The position numbers and the translations under genes are program-made. The notes beneath the pieces are model-generated. The model was not told where the DNA came from and made no database searches. It was given only the letters and a program-made list of their open reading frames with translations. From an uncultured Mucilaginibacter sp. (GTDB lineage: Bacteria; Bacteroidota; Bacteroidia; Sphingobacteriales; Sphingobacteriaceae), in assembly GCF_903893715.1 (NCBI RefSeq), contig NZ_CAITNG010000024.1, positions 62,001 to 126,000 on the forward strand: DNA of 64,000 bases. The letters run 5' to 3'. Below, in pieces: positions 1 through 9,275 of the stretch (the stretch's first letter is position 1; every line of letters begins with the position of its first letter).

Positions 1-102
1 GACAAGCACATGGGCAATACCATTCCATACGCCACCGCTTTATTGTGCCTGGTGGGTGTGTGCCTTTCCATCTACACCACCATAAAACAACTTACTAAAT
101 GA
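1..102 (+). CDS. AtpZ/AtpI-like protein, C-terminal end (partial)
   Basis: Only the last 33 residues are in the window; the gene enters from the left edge. The reading frame contains one hydrophobic helix ending in a short basic tail (IKQLTK). Its stop codon overlaps the next start as ATGA, so the two are translationally coupled. A small one- or two-helix protein of the AtpZ/AtpI group commonly opens Bacteroidota F-ATPase operons, and the position just before atpB fits that. The family call is inference from position and hydrophobicity; too little sequence is present to prove it. Confidence 0.6.
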   Translation, partial: DKHMGNTIPYATALLCLVGVCLSIYTTIKQLTK

Positions 103-482
103 AGTTAGCACTATACTACCGATATTTCATCGTATTTAATATACTACTGGCCATACCACCGATCGTGGCGCAGGTCTTTTTTGCCCATCGCGACCTGCTT
201 ATCCCTTACTTCTGGCAGTTTTTTGGTTTGTTCGCCATTGTTAACCTGGTAATCCATTTACTTAACCATTTGGGTATCATAAGCAGTGGTACGGGCCTGG
301 TAAAAACTTTTTTGGGCGGCACCATGTTAAAGTTCCTTTTGTGGATGATTGTAATCTTTATTTATACCTCTGAAATAGACGTAAATGGGGGTAATTTTTT
401 GATTAACTTTTTTTATCTATATTTATTCAACTCGGTGTTTGAAATTTATTGTTTGTTGATTAACTTGCGCAACCAAAATTGA
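99..482 (+). CDS. Small integral membrane protein of the ATP synthase operon
   Basis: A 127-residue, very hydrophobic protein with four probable transmembrane helices (about residues 8-29, 36-58, 73-92 and 100-122) and few charged residues. It overlaps the upstream gene by four bases (ATGA) and lies 19 bases before atpB, so it is part of the atp operon. Its size and helix number recall AtpI, which helps c-ring assembly or ion supply in other bacteria, but no signature motif is visible. A role in F-ATPase assembly is inferred from position only. Confidence 0.7.
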   Translation: MKLALYYRYFIVFNILLAIPPIVAQVFFAHRDLLIPYFWQFFGLFAIVNLVIHLLNHLGIISSGTGLVKTFLGGTMLKFLLWMIVIFIYTSEIDVNGGNFLINFFYLYLFNSVFEIYCLLINLRNQN

Positions 483-501
483 AAGTAGTTTTCTTGCAAG
501 A

Positions 502-1677
502 ATGAACAATAAACGCCATTTTACTTCAAAATTTTTTAGAGCGATAGCACTTTTTACGCTTTTTTTTATACTCGCTTTGAACAATGCGAAGGCTATTGAT
601 ACTCTAAAAGACGCTAAAACCACCGTTTCAGATACAGCAAAAGCAGGTATTAAGGCCGAAAAAGAAGAAGACATTTCTGCCACTATATTGCACCACATTG
701 GCGACTCGCACGAGTGGCATTTTTGGGGAGAAGGCGAAAATAAAGTAGCTATCCCATTACCTGTAATTTTGTATACCAAAAATGGTTTTGTTACCTTTTT
801 ATCAAACAAACACGACGCTGACCAGCATGGTGATTCCATATTTACGGTGAAAGGCCAGTCGATGGTCAACTTTGAAGGGAAATACTATTATCCGTCAGCA
901 ACTAAATATGCCGATGGCAGCTACGTTAAAGTTGACGAGAACAATATACCCATCAATGATAAGCCATTGGATGTATCGATTACCAAAAATGTGCTGGCGC
1001 TATTCATCTCTGTTGCCTTGTTGCTCATCATTTTTTTGAACATTGCGGCTACATACAAAAAAAGAACCGGCAAAGCGCCAAAAGGGATGCAATCGGCCTT
1101 AGAGCCTTTTATATTGTTCGTTCGCGACGATATAGCCATACCACAACTCGGTCACAAGTATGCTAAGTATATGCCTTACCTGCTTACCGTATTCTTTTTT
1201 GTTTGGATAAACAACCTTTTGGGCTTGATACCGATATTTCCGGGTGGCACCAACCTTACGGGCAACATAGCGATAACCTGTATGCTGGCATTGTGCACGT
1301 TTTTTATCACCACATTTAGTGGCAACAAAAGCTACTGGAAACACATTTTTAATACGCCCGGCGTGCCATGGTGGTTAAAATTTCCTGTTCCATTAATGCC
1401 ATTAGTAGAGTTTATTGGTATTTTTACCAAGCCAATTGCCTTAATGATACGTTTGTTCGCCAATATTACAGCGGGCCACATCCTGATATTGAGTTTGATT
1501 TCGTTGATCATTATCTTAAAATCAGTATATGTATCGGCTTTTGCTATACCGTTCGTACTGTTTATCAGTTTGATCGAGCTTTTGGTAGGTTTTTTGCAAG
1601 CCTTTATATTTACAATTCTGTCGGCCTTGTTTATAGGTATGGCGATAGAAGAACATCACGCTGAAGAGCATCATTAA
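502..1677 (+). CDS. atpB: ATP synthase F0 subunit a, with secreted N-terminal extension
   Basis: Subunit a forms the proton half-channels beside the c-ring. The conserved helix with the essential arginine is present (LMIRLFANITAGHIL, Arg about residue 317). The protein has 391 residues against about 270 in E. coli. The surplus is N-terminal: a signal-peptide-like segment (residues 1-30) followed by about 120 polar residues with WHFWGE and KYYYPSA stretches, before the first membrane helix of the family core. Such an extension is usual in Bacteroidota. The C-terminus ends His/Glu-rich (EEHHAEEHH). It lies between the small membrane protein and atpE in the operon. Confidence 0.97.
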   Translation: MNNKRHFTSKFFRAIALFTLFFILALNNAKAIDTLKDAKTTVSDTAKAGIKAEKEEDISATILHHIGDSHEWHFWGEGENKVAIPLPVILYTKNGFVTFLSNKHDADQHGDSIFTVKGQSMVNFEGKYYYPSATKYADGSYVKVDENNIPINDKPLDVSITKNVLALFISVALLLIIFLNIAATYKKRTGKAPKGMQSALEPFILFVRDDIAIPQLGHKYAKYMPYLLTVFFFVWINNLLGLIPIFPGGTNLTGNIAITCMLALCTFFITTFSGNKSYWKHIFNTPGVPWWLKFPVPLMPLVEFIGIFTKPIALMIRLFANITAGHILILSLISLIIILKSVYVSAFAIPFVLFISLIELLVGFLQAFIFTILSALFIGMAIEEHHAEEHH

Positions 1678-1683
1678 TTTTGA

Positions 1684-1923
<240 letters not shown>

Positions 1924-1999
1924 CTAAATTTAAAACAGGGTTGCAGGCGATTGGCCGCAGCCTTGTTTTTGTTTTTTTTGACATTGATTATTTAATTAT

Positions 2000-2512
2000 A
2001 TGATAGTATTATCAGTAAATCCGTTGGTTAGTCCCGACCCGGGATTGTTCATTTGGGCAGTAGTTGCGTTCGGTATCTTGTTCGTGCTGTTGCGGGCATT
2101 TGCATGGAAACCAATTTTGGCGGCCTTAACTGAACGTGAACAATCTATTGAAGACGCCTTAGCAAGAGCCGAAGCCGCCAAAGAAGAAATGGCACGTTTA
2201 ACCGGCGAAAACGAAGCTTTGTTAAAGGAAGCCCGTATTGAACGCGATAACATTTTGCGCGAAGCTAAAAAGATGAAGGACCAAATTGTTAGCGATGCTA
2301 AAGAGACCGCTGCCAAAGAAGGTGCCCGCATGATAGAAAAAGCGCGCGTGGAAATTGATAGCCAAACCGCTATCGCGCTTGCGCTGGTAAAAGACCAGGT
2401 GGCAAGCCTTTCTATCGAAATAGCCGAAAAAATATTGCAAAAACAATTTGAAGATAAAGGCAAACAGGACGCGTTGGTTGCCGATTTGTTAAAACAAGTG
2501 AAATTAAATTAG
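2000..2512 (+). CDS. atpF: ATP synthase F0 subunit b
   Basis: The peripheral-stalk subunit, 170 residues. One N-terminal membrane helix (about residues 14-34, GLFIWAVVAFGILFVLL) is followed by a long charged coiled coil rich in Glu, Ala, Lys and Arg that runs to the C-terminus and binds delta. Length and architecture are typical. It lies 76 bases after atpE. The short spacer holds a GC-rich run followed by T-runs (around 1940-1985), which may attenuate after the highly expressed c subunit; that is inference. Confidence 0.95.
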   Translation: MIVLSVNPLVSPDPGLFIWAVVAFGILFVLLRAFAWKPILAALTEREQSIEDALARAEAAKEEMARLTGENEALLKEARIERDNILREAKKMKDQIVSDAKETAAKEGARMIEKARVEIDSQTAIALALVKDQVASLSIEIAEKILQKQFEDKGKQDALVADLLKQVKLN

Positions 2513-2516
2513 GATA

Positions 2517-2576
2517 GTGAGCAGTGAATTGTGAGTAAGTGAGTGGACGCTCACTTACTCACTATTCACCACTCAC
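2517..2576 (+). repeat. Hairpin in the atpF-atpH spacer built from a GTGAGT-like word
   Basis: Two 27-base arms (2517-2543 and 2550-2576) pair at 24 of 27 positions around a six-base loop. Each arm is itself a run of related words (GTGAGC, GTGAAT, GTGAGT, AAGTGAG). The inner 13 bases pair perfectly. It fills almost the whole spacer between two genes of one operon and ends 16 bases before atpH. There is no U-tract, so it is not a standard terminator. Confidence 0.85.
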
Positions 2577-2592
2577 CACTCACATAAGAAAT

Positions 2593-3141
2593 ATGTCTGA
2601 ATTAACCGTAGGAGCCAGGTACGCTAAATCGCTGATCGATCTTGCCGAAGAGCAAAAGTCGCTGGAGGCGGTGAAGGGCGATATGGAATTATTTGTGCAA
2701 ACATTGAAGGCCAGCAGCGAGCTACAAGCGGTTTTGCGCAACCCGATCATCCCGCACGATAAGAAGAAAAAAATATTGGATGCCTTATTTACCGGTAAGG
2801 TGAACAAGGCCACCCAACTATTTTTTAACCTGATGATAGATAAAAGCCGCGGCGAGGTATTGTACTATACCGCACAGGAGTTTATCAACCAGTACAACGT
2901 TAAAAAGAACATTGTTAAGGCTTCTGTTACATCGGCAACAGCCTTATCCGAAGAAAACAAAGCAAAAATTGCCGCCCTGATCCAAAAAGAAATAGGCGGC
3001 AACATTATACTGCAAACCAAAGTAGATCCAAGTTTGATCGGCGGCTTTGTTTTGACCGTTGGCGACAGGCAGGTAGATACCAGCATAGCCAACGCGCTGA
3101 AGAAACTGAAAAGCGAGTTTGCACAAAAAGTAATTGAATAA
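2593..3141 (+). CDS. atpH: ATP synthase F1 subunit delta
   Basis: Delta (the OSCP equivalent) connects the b stalk to the top of F1. The start is placed at MSELTVGARYAKSL, giving 182 residues, the usual length. A longer frame opens 54 bases earlier, but those codons are made of the spacer hairpin and encode no conserved sequence. The N-terminal helical domain (RYAKSLIDLA) and the C-terminal motif with VDPSLIGGFVL and VDTSIANALKKL are both intact. It lies 28 bases before atpA. Confidence 0.95.
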   Translation: MSELTVGARYAKSLIDLAEEQKSLEAVKGDMELFVQTLKASSELQAVLRNPIIPHDKKKKILDALFTGKVNKATQLFFNLMIDKSRGEVLYYTAQEFINQYNVKKNIVKASVTSATALSEENKAKIAALIQKEIGGNIILQTKVDPSLIGGFVLTVGDRQVDTSIANALKKLKSEFAQKVIE

Positions 3142-3169
3142 TTAAAACAAAACTCTAAATAAATTTAAA

Positions 3170-4741
<1,572 letters not shown>

Positions 4742-4756
4742 ATAGATGTGCGTAGA

Positions 4757-4878
4757 GCGTATTGCGTATTGCGATGATAAGTTGTAATATGCGATACACT
4801 TAAGCCAAATATAGTAATGTGTGTTAGTGGTAATGTAAAGCGATAATTCGCAATACGCATATCGCAATACTCAATACC
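4757..4878 (+). repeat. Hairpin in the atpA-atpG spacer built from a GCGTATT-like word
   Basis: The 5' arm (4759-4775) and the 3' arm (4861-4877) pair at 16 of 17 positions. Both arms repeat the word GTATTGCG or its complement CGCAATAC, and further partial copies lie inside the loop (AATATGCGATACAC, TCGCAATACGCAT). The 3' arm ends ten bases before the atpG start. The loop is about 85 bases. Same architecture as the atpF-atpH hairpin but with unrelated sequence. Confidence 0.8.
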
Positions 4879-4887
4879 AAAAAAAGA

Positions 4888-5769
4888 ATGGCAAACTTAA
4901 AAGAAGTAAGAAACCGGATCGCATCGGTAAAGTCGACACAGCAGATCACCAAGGCTATGAAAATGGTTTCGGCGGCTAAGCTGAAGCGTGCTACGGATGC
5001 TATTGTGCAGCTAAGGCCTTACGCCAATAAACTGAACGACATATTGAGTAACCTGTCGGCCAGTTTAGAGGAAGGTTCATCGCCCTTTTTGCAGGAGCGC
5101 GAGCCTAATAAGGTGTTGGTTGTAGTGGTAACCTCGAACCGTGGTTTGGCAGGCGCGTTCAACGCGAATGCCATTAAAGCCGCCAACGTGCTGATCTCCG
5201 AAAAATACAATAACCAGCTAAAAGCGGGCAATGTTTCTATCGTAGCCATCGGTAAAAAATCGCAGGAGTTTTATACCCGCCGTAAATTCAATGTGATCGG
5301 CAATAACAACGAGCTGTTTGCTGCATTAACTTTCGAAAATGTTTCGGCAGTTACCGAAGCCATTATGACGGGTTTTTTAAAAGGTGAATTTGACCGTGTT
5401 GAAGTTGTTTATAACCACTTTAAGAACGCTGCCATGCAGTTTATCAATGTGGAGCAATTGCTGCCCGTGCCTAAAGCAGAAAAGAAAGCCGGTGCATCAG
5501 CATCAAATGTCGACTATATCCTGGAGCCATCGCAAGAGGAAATTGTTGACCAATTGATACCAAAGAACATCAAAATACAATTATACCGTGCCGTGTTGGA
5601 TTCGCATGCCTCAGAGCATGGCGCCCGTATGACGGCCATGGATAAAGCCACCGAAAACGCAGGCGACTTGTTGAACGCTTTAAAATTAAGCTACAACCAG
5701 GCCCGCCAGGCAGCCATCACTACCGAACTTTCGGAAATTGTGAGCGGAGCGGCTGCGTTATCGAGTTAA
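4888..5769 (+). CDS. atpG: ATP synthase F1 subunit gamma
   Basis: The central rotor stalk, 293 residues. The N-terminal helix (LKEVRNRIASVKSTQQITKAMKMVSAAKL) and the C-terminal helix (ARMTAMDKATENAGDLLNALKLSYNQARQAAITTEL) that form the coiled-coil axle are both conserved. It is the last gene of the operon here: a strong terminator follows 20 bases later, and atpD and atpC are absent. Confidence 0.97.
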   Translation: MANLKEVRNRIASVKSTQQITKAMKMVSAAKLKRATDAIVQLRPYANKLNDILSNLSASLEEGSSPFLQEREPNKVLVVVVTSNRGLAGAFNANAIKAANVLISEKYNNQLKAGNVSIVAIGKKSQEFYTRRKFNVIGNNNELFAALTFENVSAVTEAIMTGFLKGEFDRVEVVYNHFKNAAMQFINVEQLLPVPKAEKKAGASASNVDYILEPSQEEIVDQLIPKNIKIQLYRAVLDSHASEHGARMTAMDKATENAGDLLNALKLSYNQARQAAITTELSEIVSGAAALSS

Positions 5770-5789
5770 GAAGTAATAAACCTATTTAC

Positions 5790-5817
5790 AAAGCCCTGCT
5801 ATGCAGGGCTTTTTTGT
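5790..5817 (+). terminator. Rho-independent terminator of the atp operon
   Basis: A GC-rich stem (AAGCCCTGC paired with GCAGGGCTT, loop of two to four bases) is followed by TTTTTTG. It lies 20 bases after the atpG stop and closes the ATP synthase operon. Confidence 0.9.
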
Positions 5818-5866
5818 TTTATGATGACTATATTTGTTATAAGTTCATTTTTGAATTTAATTACTT

Positions 5867-7570
5867 ATGGCTGAAAAAAATTTGATGACCCCAAGCACAA
5901 CGAGTCTTAATGGCCTGTTTGGAAATGGTGTGACATATCGTGTTCCTACATTTCAGAGAGATTATTCTTGGAGGGAGGATAATTTAATTGATTTGTGGGA
6001 AGACATAAAAGTAATAATTGATACGGGTAGGGACCATTATATGGGTGCTGTGGTATTACAAAAAAAAGGAGAAAAGAATTTCCTTGTTATAGACGGTCAA
6101 CAACGATTTACAACATTAAGTATTTTAGCTTTAGCTGTTTTAAAAAATATTCAGGATTTAATTGATAATAATATCGATAGTTCTGGAAATCAGGAAAGAA
6201 TTATGGAATTAAGAAGAGGTTTTTTGGGACAAAGAGATCCCGGCTCACTACTTTATTCCAGTAAACTATTTTTAAATGAAAATAATGATAGTTTTTATCA
6301 AAGCAGATTATTGCAACTGCAGCCTCCGGTAAACGAAAGAACACTTCCTGAATCAGATAAATTAATGTGGGATTCTTTTATGTATTTATATAATAAAATC
6401 AAGACACATTTTATTGATGCTGACGGCGAAAAACTGGCAAATTTCTTAAGTAAAACTATAGGAGATAAAATGATGTTTATAAAAATCGAGGTTGAAGACG
6501 AACTTAGCGCATACACTTTATTTGAAACGCTGAATTATCGTGGTGTAGATTTGACAGTAACCGATTTACTTAAAAATTATCTATTTTCACTATTGTCCGA
6601 AGCTGATATTAGAGTAGCAAAGGATATTTGGAAAAAAATAGCAACATCTATTGGTTTAAATAAGTTCCCGACTTTTTTAAGACATTACTGGATATCACGC
6701 AACCCGATCGTAAGGCAAGAACAGCTTTTTAAAATTATAAGAGGAAACATCCAAAGTAATGTACAGGTTTTCGAACTACTGGAACAATTGGAAAGATCTT
6801 CTGGTCTGTATATAGCTTTACAAGACCCATCTAATCCTGAATGGCAAGGTAATAGGGAACGCTTTAAAAGAATAAGAGAAATAAAGTTATTTGGTGTAAA
6901 GCAACAACTTCCACTATTAATGGTCGCGAGAGATAAATTCATTGACACAGAATACGATAAACTCCTTAGATTAATATCAGTAGTATCTTTTAGATACAAT
7001 ATCATAGGAAGTCGTCAGGCCAATGCCATGGAAGATTTATACAATATGGTTTCCGTAAAAATATTTAACAACTTAATCCAAAATACATCGCAAGTATTTA
7101 ATGAAATCAAATCATTATATGTGAGTGATAATGATTTCAAAAATGACTTCTCTACAATTACTTTGTATTCATATGGACGTGATAAAAAATTAGTCCGCTA
7201 TATTCTTTTTGAAATTGAGAACCATCTTCAACAAGGTGGGGATAATGATTTTGAATATAATCCAGCTACTATAGAACATATTTTGCCTGAAAACCCGCCG
7301 GTACAGTGGGATAAATATTTCCCTCCCGTTTTACAAGAAGCATATATATATCGTTTAGGGAACTATACTTTGTTAGAGGATCATCTTAATAACGAGTGCG
7401 GAGATTCTCTTCTTGAAACAAAAAAAATATCCTATGCAAAAAGTCAGTATATGATTAGTAAGAAAATATTAGTTGATGAGTGGACACCTACTACGCTTGA
7501 CCTTAGGCAACAAGAAATGTCAAGATGGGCTACAGCATGTTGGCGGGTACCATATGCAGATGCCAAATAA
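5867..7570 (+). CDS. GmrSD-like protein (DUF262 + DUF1524), putative type IV restriction enzyme
   Basis: A 567-residue protein. The N-terminal DUF262 (ParB/Srx-like nucleotidase) domain shows FQRDYSW at residues 29-35 and the hallmark DGQQRFTT at 76-83. The C-terminal DUF1524 HNH-type nuclease region shows ATIEHILPEN with His471, then GNYTLL. In GmrSD enzymes these domains hydrolyse NTP and cut DNA carrying glucosylated hydroxymethylcytosine, as a defence against phages. The gene is visibly AT-richer than its neighbours, uses many ATA, TTA and AAT codons, and stands alone between the atp operon and an esterase, which suggests recent transfer. A TATATTTG box lies 31 bases upstream. The target modification cannot be told from sequence. 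Confidence 0.85.
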   Translation: MAEKNLMTPSTTSLNGLFGNGVTYRVPTFQRDYSWREDNLIDLWEDIKVIIDTGRDHYMGAVVLQKKGEKNFLVIDGQQRFTTLSILALAVLKNIQDLIDNNIDSSGNQERIMELRRGFLGQRDPGSLLYSSKLFLNENNDSFYQSRLLQLQPPVNERTLPESDKLMWDSFMYLYNKIKTHFIDADGEKLANFLSKTIGDKMMFIKIEVEDELSAYTLFETLNYRGVDLTVTDLLKNYLFSLLSEADIRVAKDIWKKIATSIGLNKFPTFLRHYWISRNPIVRQEQLFKIIRGNIQSNVQVFELLEQLERSSGLYIALQDPSNPEWQGNRERFKRIREIKLFGVKQQLPLLMVARDKFIDTEYDKLLRLISVVSFRYNIIGSRQANAMEDLYNMVSVKIFNNLIQNTSQVFNEIKSLYVSDNDFKNDFSTITLYSYGRDKKLVRYILFEIENHLQQGGDNDFEYNPATIEHILPENPPVQWDKYFPPVLQEAYIYRLGNYTLLEDHLNNECGDSLLETKKISYAKSQYMISKKILVDEWTPTTLDLRQQEMSRWATACWRVPYADAK

Positions 7571-7646
7571 GATATAATTGCCAAAAAACCAGCCATCAAA
7601 AACCTTTATTCTAATTTATTAAAGTGCCGCTTTAACTTACCTAATA

Positions 7647-8714
7647 CTACTTCCCTTCCCCCACTAAATTATCCGAAAAGAACTTCAGCATCTTGGTTTC
7701 GATACGCTCGGCTATGCGGCTGGTATGCGTACCGTCGTATATCTCAAAGCTATGCGCAATGTTGTATTTGTTCAGCTCCGCGTCTAACACTTTTAAGCTT
7801 GCCGCGATGTTCTCATCTTTTGAGCCGGCATCAAAGGCGATGGCATGCAGTTGCCGCAGGTTGCGGACGTATTGATCGATGGTGGTTAAGGGCATATTGG
7901 CGGCCCATTTTTGTAGTATCATGGCTTGCTTATCGCCAACAGGCATATCAAAATACAATGGCGGCTTGTTGGGGTTTGGCGACCATGCCGCCGCGCAGGC
8001 ATACATATACTTGATATTGAAACCGGCTTTCAAAAAAGCGGCATAGCTAAAGGTGGTATCGGCCAGAAACTTCGGGTCCGACAGGTTGGTATTGCCCGCC
8101 AACAGCGAGCTTGGGCTCAACAGGTATATGCTCGAGAACACCTCCGGGTGCCGCTCCCCTATCCGCATGGTGCCATAACCGCCCATCGAGTGGCCGGCCA
8201 GTCCACGGCTTTCGGCCTTGGGTATGGTGCGGTAATGCGTGTCGATGTACGATACGAGGTCTTTGGACACAAAGTCCTCCCAATCGCCGGTAGTTACCGA
8301 GTTGGAGTACATACAGCCGAAGAACTTGTTATAGGCATTGGGTGTAACGATGATCATCTCGGCCGACCCGCCCGCGCTCATTACCCTGTCGAATATGGGC
8401 GGCAGATTGGTCCAATGCTTCGCGAAACCGTAAAACTTGGCATCATCATCGGTAAAGCCATGCAGAAAGTAAACCACCGGGTAATGCTTTTTGGTATTGC
8501 TACGGTAACCCGGCGGCAGGTAGATGGAAACATAGCGGTCGGCTGAATCTCCAAGCAGGTTGCCTTCCAAGCTTTTGCCATGTACCCTGATACGCTCAAC
8601 CGAGCCTTTTAAGGCCGCCTGGGTTTGCGCATGAACAGATGATAGGCTAAAAAGTAAAAGGAGTGCCGTTAATAACTTAAAAAACACCTTAACGGCTTTT
8701 GGTACCTGTTTCAT
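7647..8714 (-). CDS. Secreted alpha/beta-hydrolase, putative esterase family
   Basis: 355 residues with an N-terminal signal peptide (hydrophobic residues 11-27, cleavage near AHAQ-type VHAQ at 27-30). The fold resembles the esterase D / feruloyl esterase / antigen 85 family (PF00756): YLPPGY near 66-70, YFLHGFTDD near 82-90 and the nucleophile elbow GHSMGG with Ser176. Probable acid and base residues are Asp295 or Asp300 and His330 (DGTHTSRI). It should act in the periplasm or outside the cell on ester substrates, perhaps polysaccharide acyl groups. It lies downstream of the GNAT and flippase genes on the same strand with a 46-base gap, so it may be cotranscribed. Confidence 0.85.
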   Translation of the reverse strand: MKQVPKAVKVFFKLLTALLLLFSLSSVHAQTQAALKGSVERIRVHGKSLEGNLLGDSADRYVSIYLPPGYRSNTKKHYPVVYFLHGFTDDDAKFYGFAKHWTNLPPIFDRVMSAGGSAEMIIVTPNAYNKFFGCMYSNSVTTGDWEDFVSKDLVSYIDTHYRTIPKAESRGLAGHSMGGYGTMRIGERHPEVFSSIYLLSPSSLLAGNTNLSDPKFLADTTFSYAAFLKAGFNIKYMYACAAAWSPNPNKPPLYFDMPVGDKQAMILQKWAANMPLTTIDQYVRNLRQLHAIAFDAGSKDENIAASLKVLDAELNKYNIAHSFEIYDGTHTSRIAERIETKMLKFFSDNLVGEGK

Positions 8715-8760
8715 AATAAGCAGTAATTGGATCGTCCAAATTAGGAAAAAAAACAGGTAC

Positions 8761-9264
8761 TTATGCCAAACGCTTTTCGTAACAATAAAAGCTTAGCCCC
8801 GGCCTGAAAGCCAAACCTATCTCGCCCGCAAACACATAACCCATTTTTGGGAAAAGCGCTTGTGTGGCCTTGTTTTTTATATTGGTATCGATACTCAGGA
8901 TGCTTATGCCACGCTCTGTCGCAACCTGTTCGGCTTGTTGCAGCAATGCGGCCGCAATGCCCATCCCCCGAAATTTAGTATCCACCGCCAAACGGTGTGT
9001 TACAATGGTGGTTTCGGTAATATCCCAGCCCACATCAGCGTACTCCGGCGATTGGTCGGTAGTAATAGCAATTACCCCTGCAATCTCCTTATCTACTTCG
9101 GCCACCCAAAGCTGGTCGAGGGCGATATCCTTCTCAAAAACTTCGGTATTGGGATAACTGTCGCTCCACTGAAAATTACCATCTGCCTGCATCAATGGGA
9201 CAATATGGCGTACAACCTGCATAATGGCGGGTACATCGTTCAAGCTCGCTTTTCGGATAAGCAT
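8761..9264 (-). CDS. GNAT family N-acetyltransferase
   Basis: 167 residues with a GNAT fold: beta-strand LWVAEVDKEIAGVIAI, then acetyl-CoA-binding motif A (KFRGMGIAAALLQQAEQVA), then ISILSIDTNIKNKATQALFPKMGYVFAGEIG with the typical late GY(V)F motif. Substrate unknown. It starts 11 bases after the flippase stop on the same strand, so the two are probably one transcript; a role in modifying an exported glycan precursor is possible but not shown. Confidence 0.85.
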   Translation of the reverse strand: MLIRKASLNDVPAIMQVVRHIVPLMQADGNFQWSDSYPNTEVFEKDIALDQLWVAEVDKEIAGVIAITTDQSPEYADVGWDITETTIVTHRLAVDTKFRGMGIAAALLQQAEQVATERGISILSIDTNIKNKATQALFPKMGYVFAGEIGLAFRPGLSFYCYEKRLA

Positions 9265-9275
9265 AAAATGAGGTG

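Noticed and set aside
2539..2592. Upstream extension of atpH
   Set aside because: The extra 18 codons are made of the spacer hairpin; the conserved N-terminus begins at MSELTVGARYAKSL.
7926..8546. 206-codon frame on the + strand
   Set aside because: Antisense to the esterase, whose signal peptide and catalytic motifs are clear; the + frame has no recognisable features.
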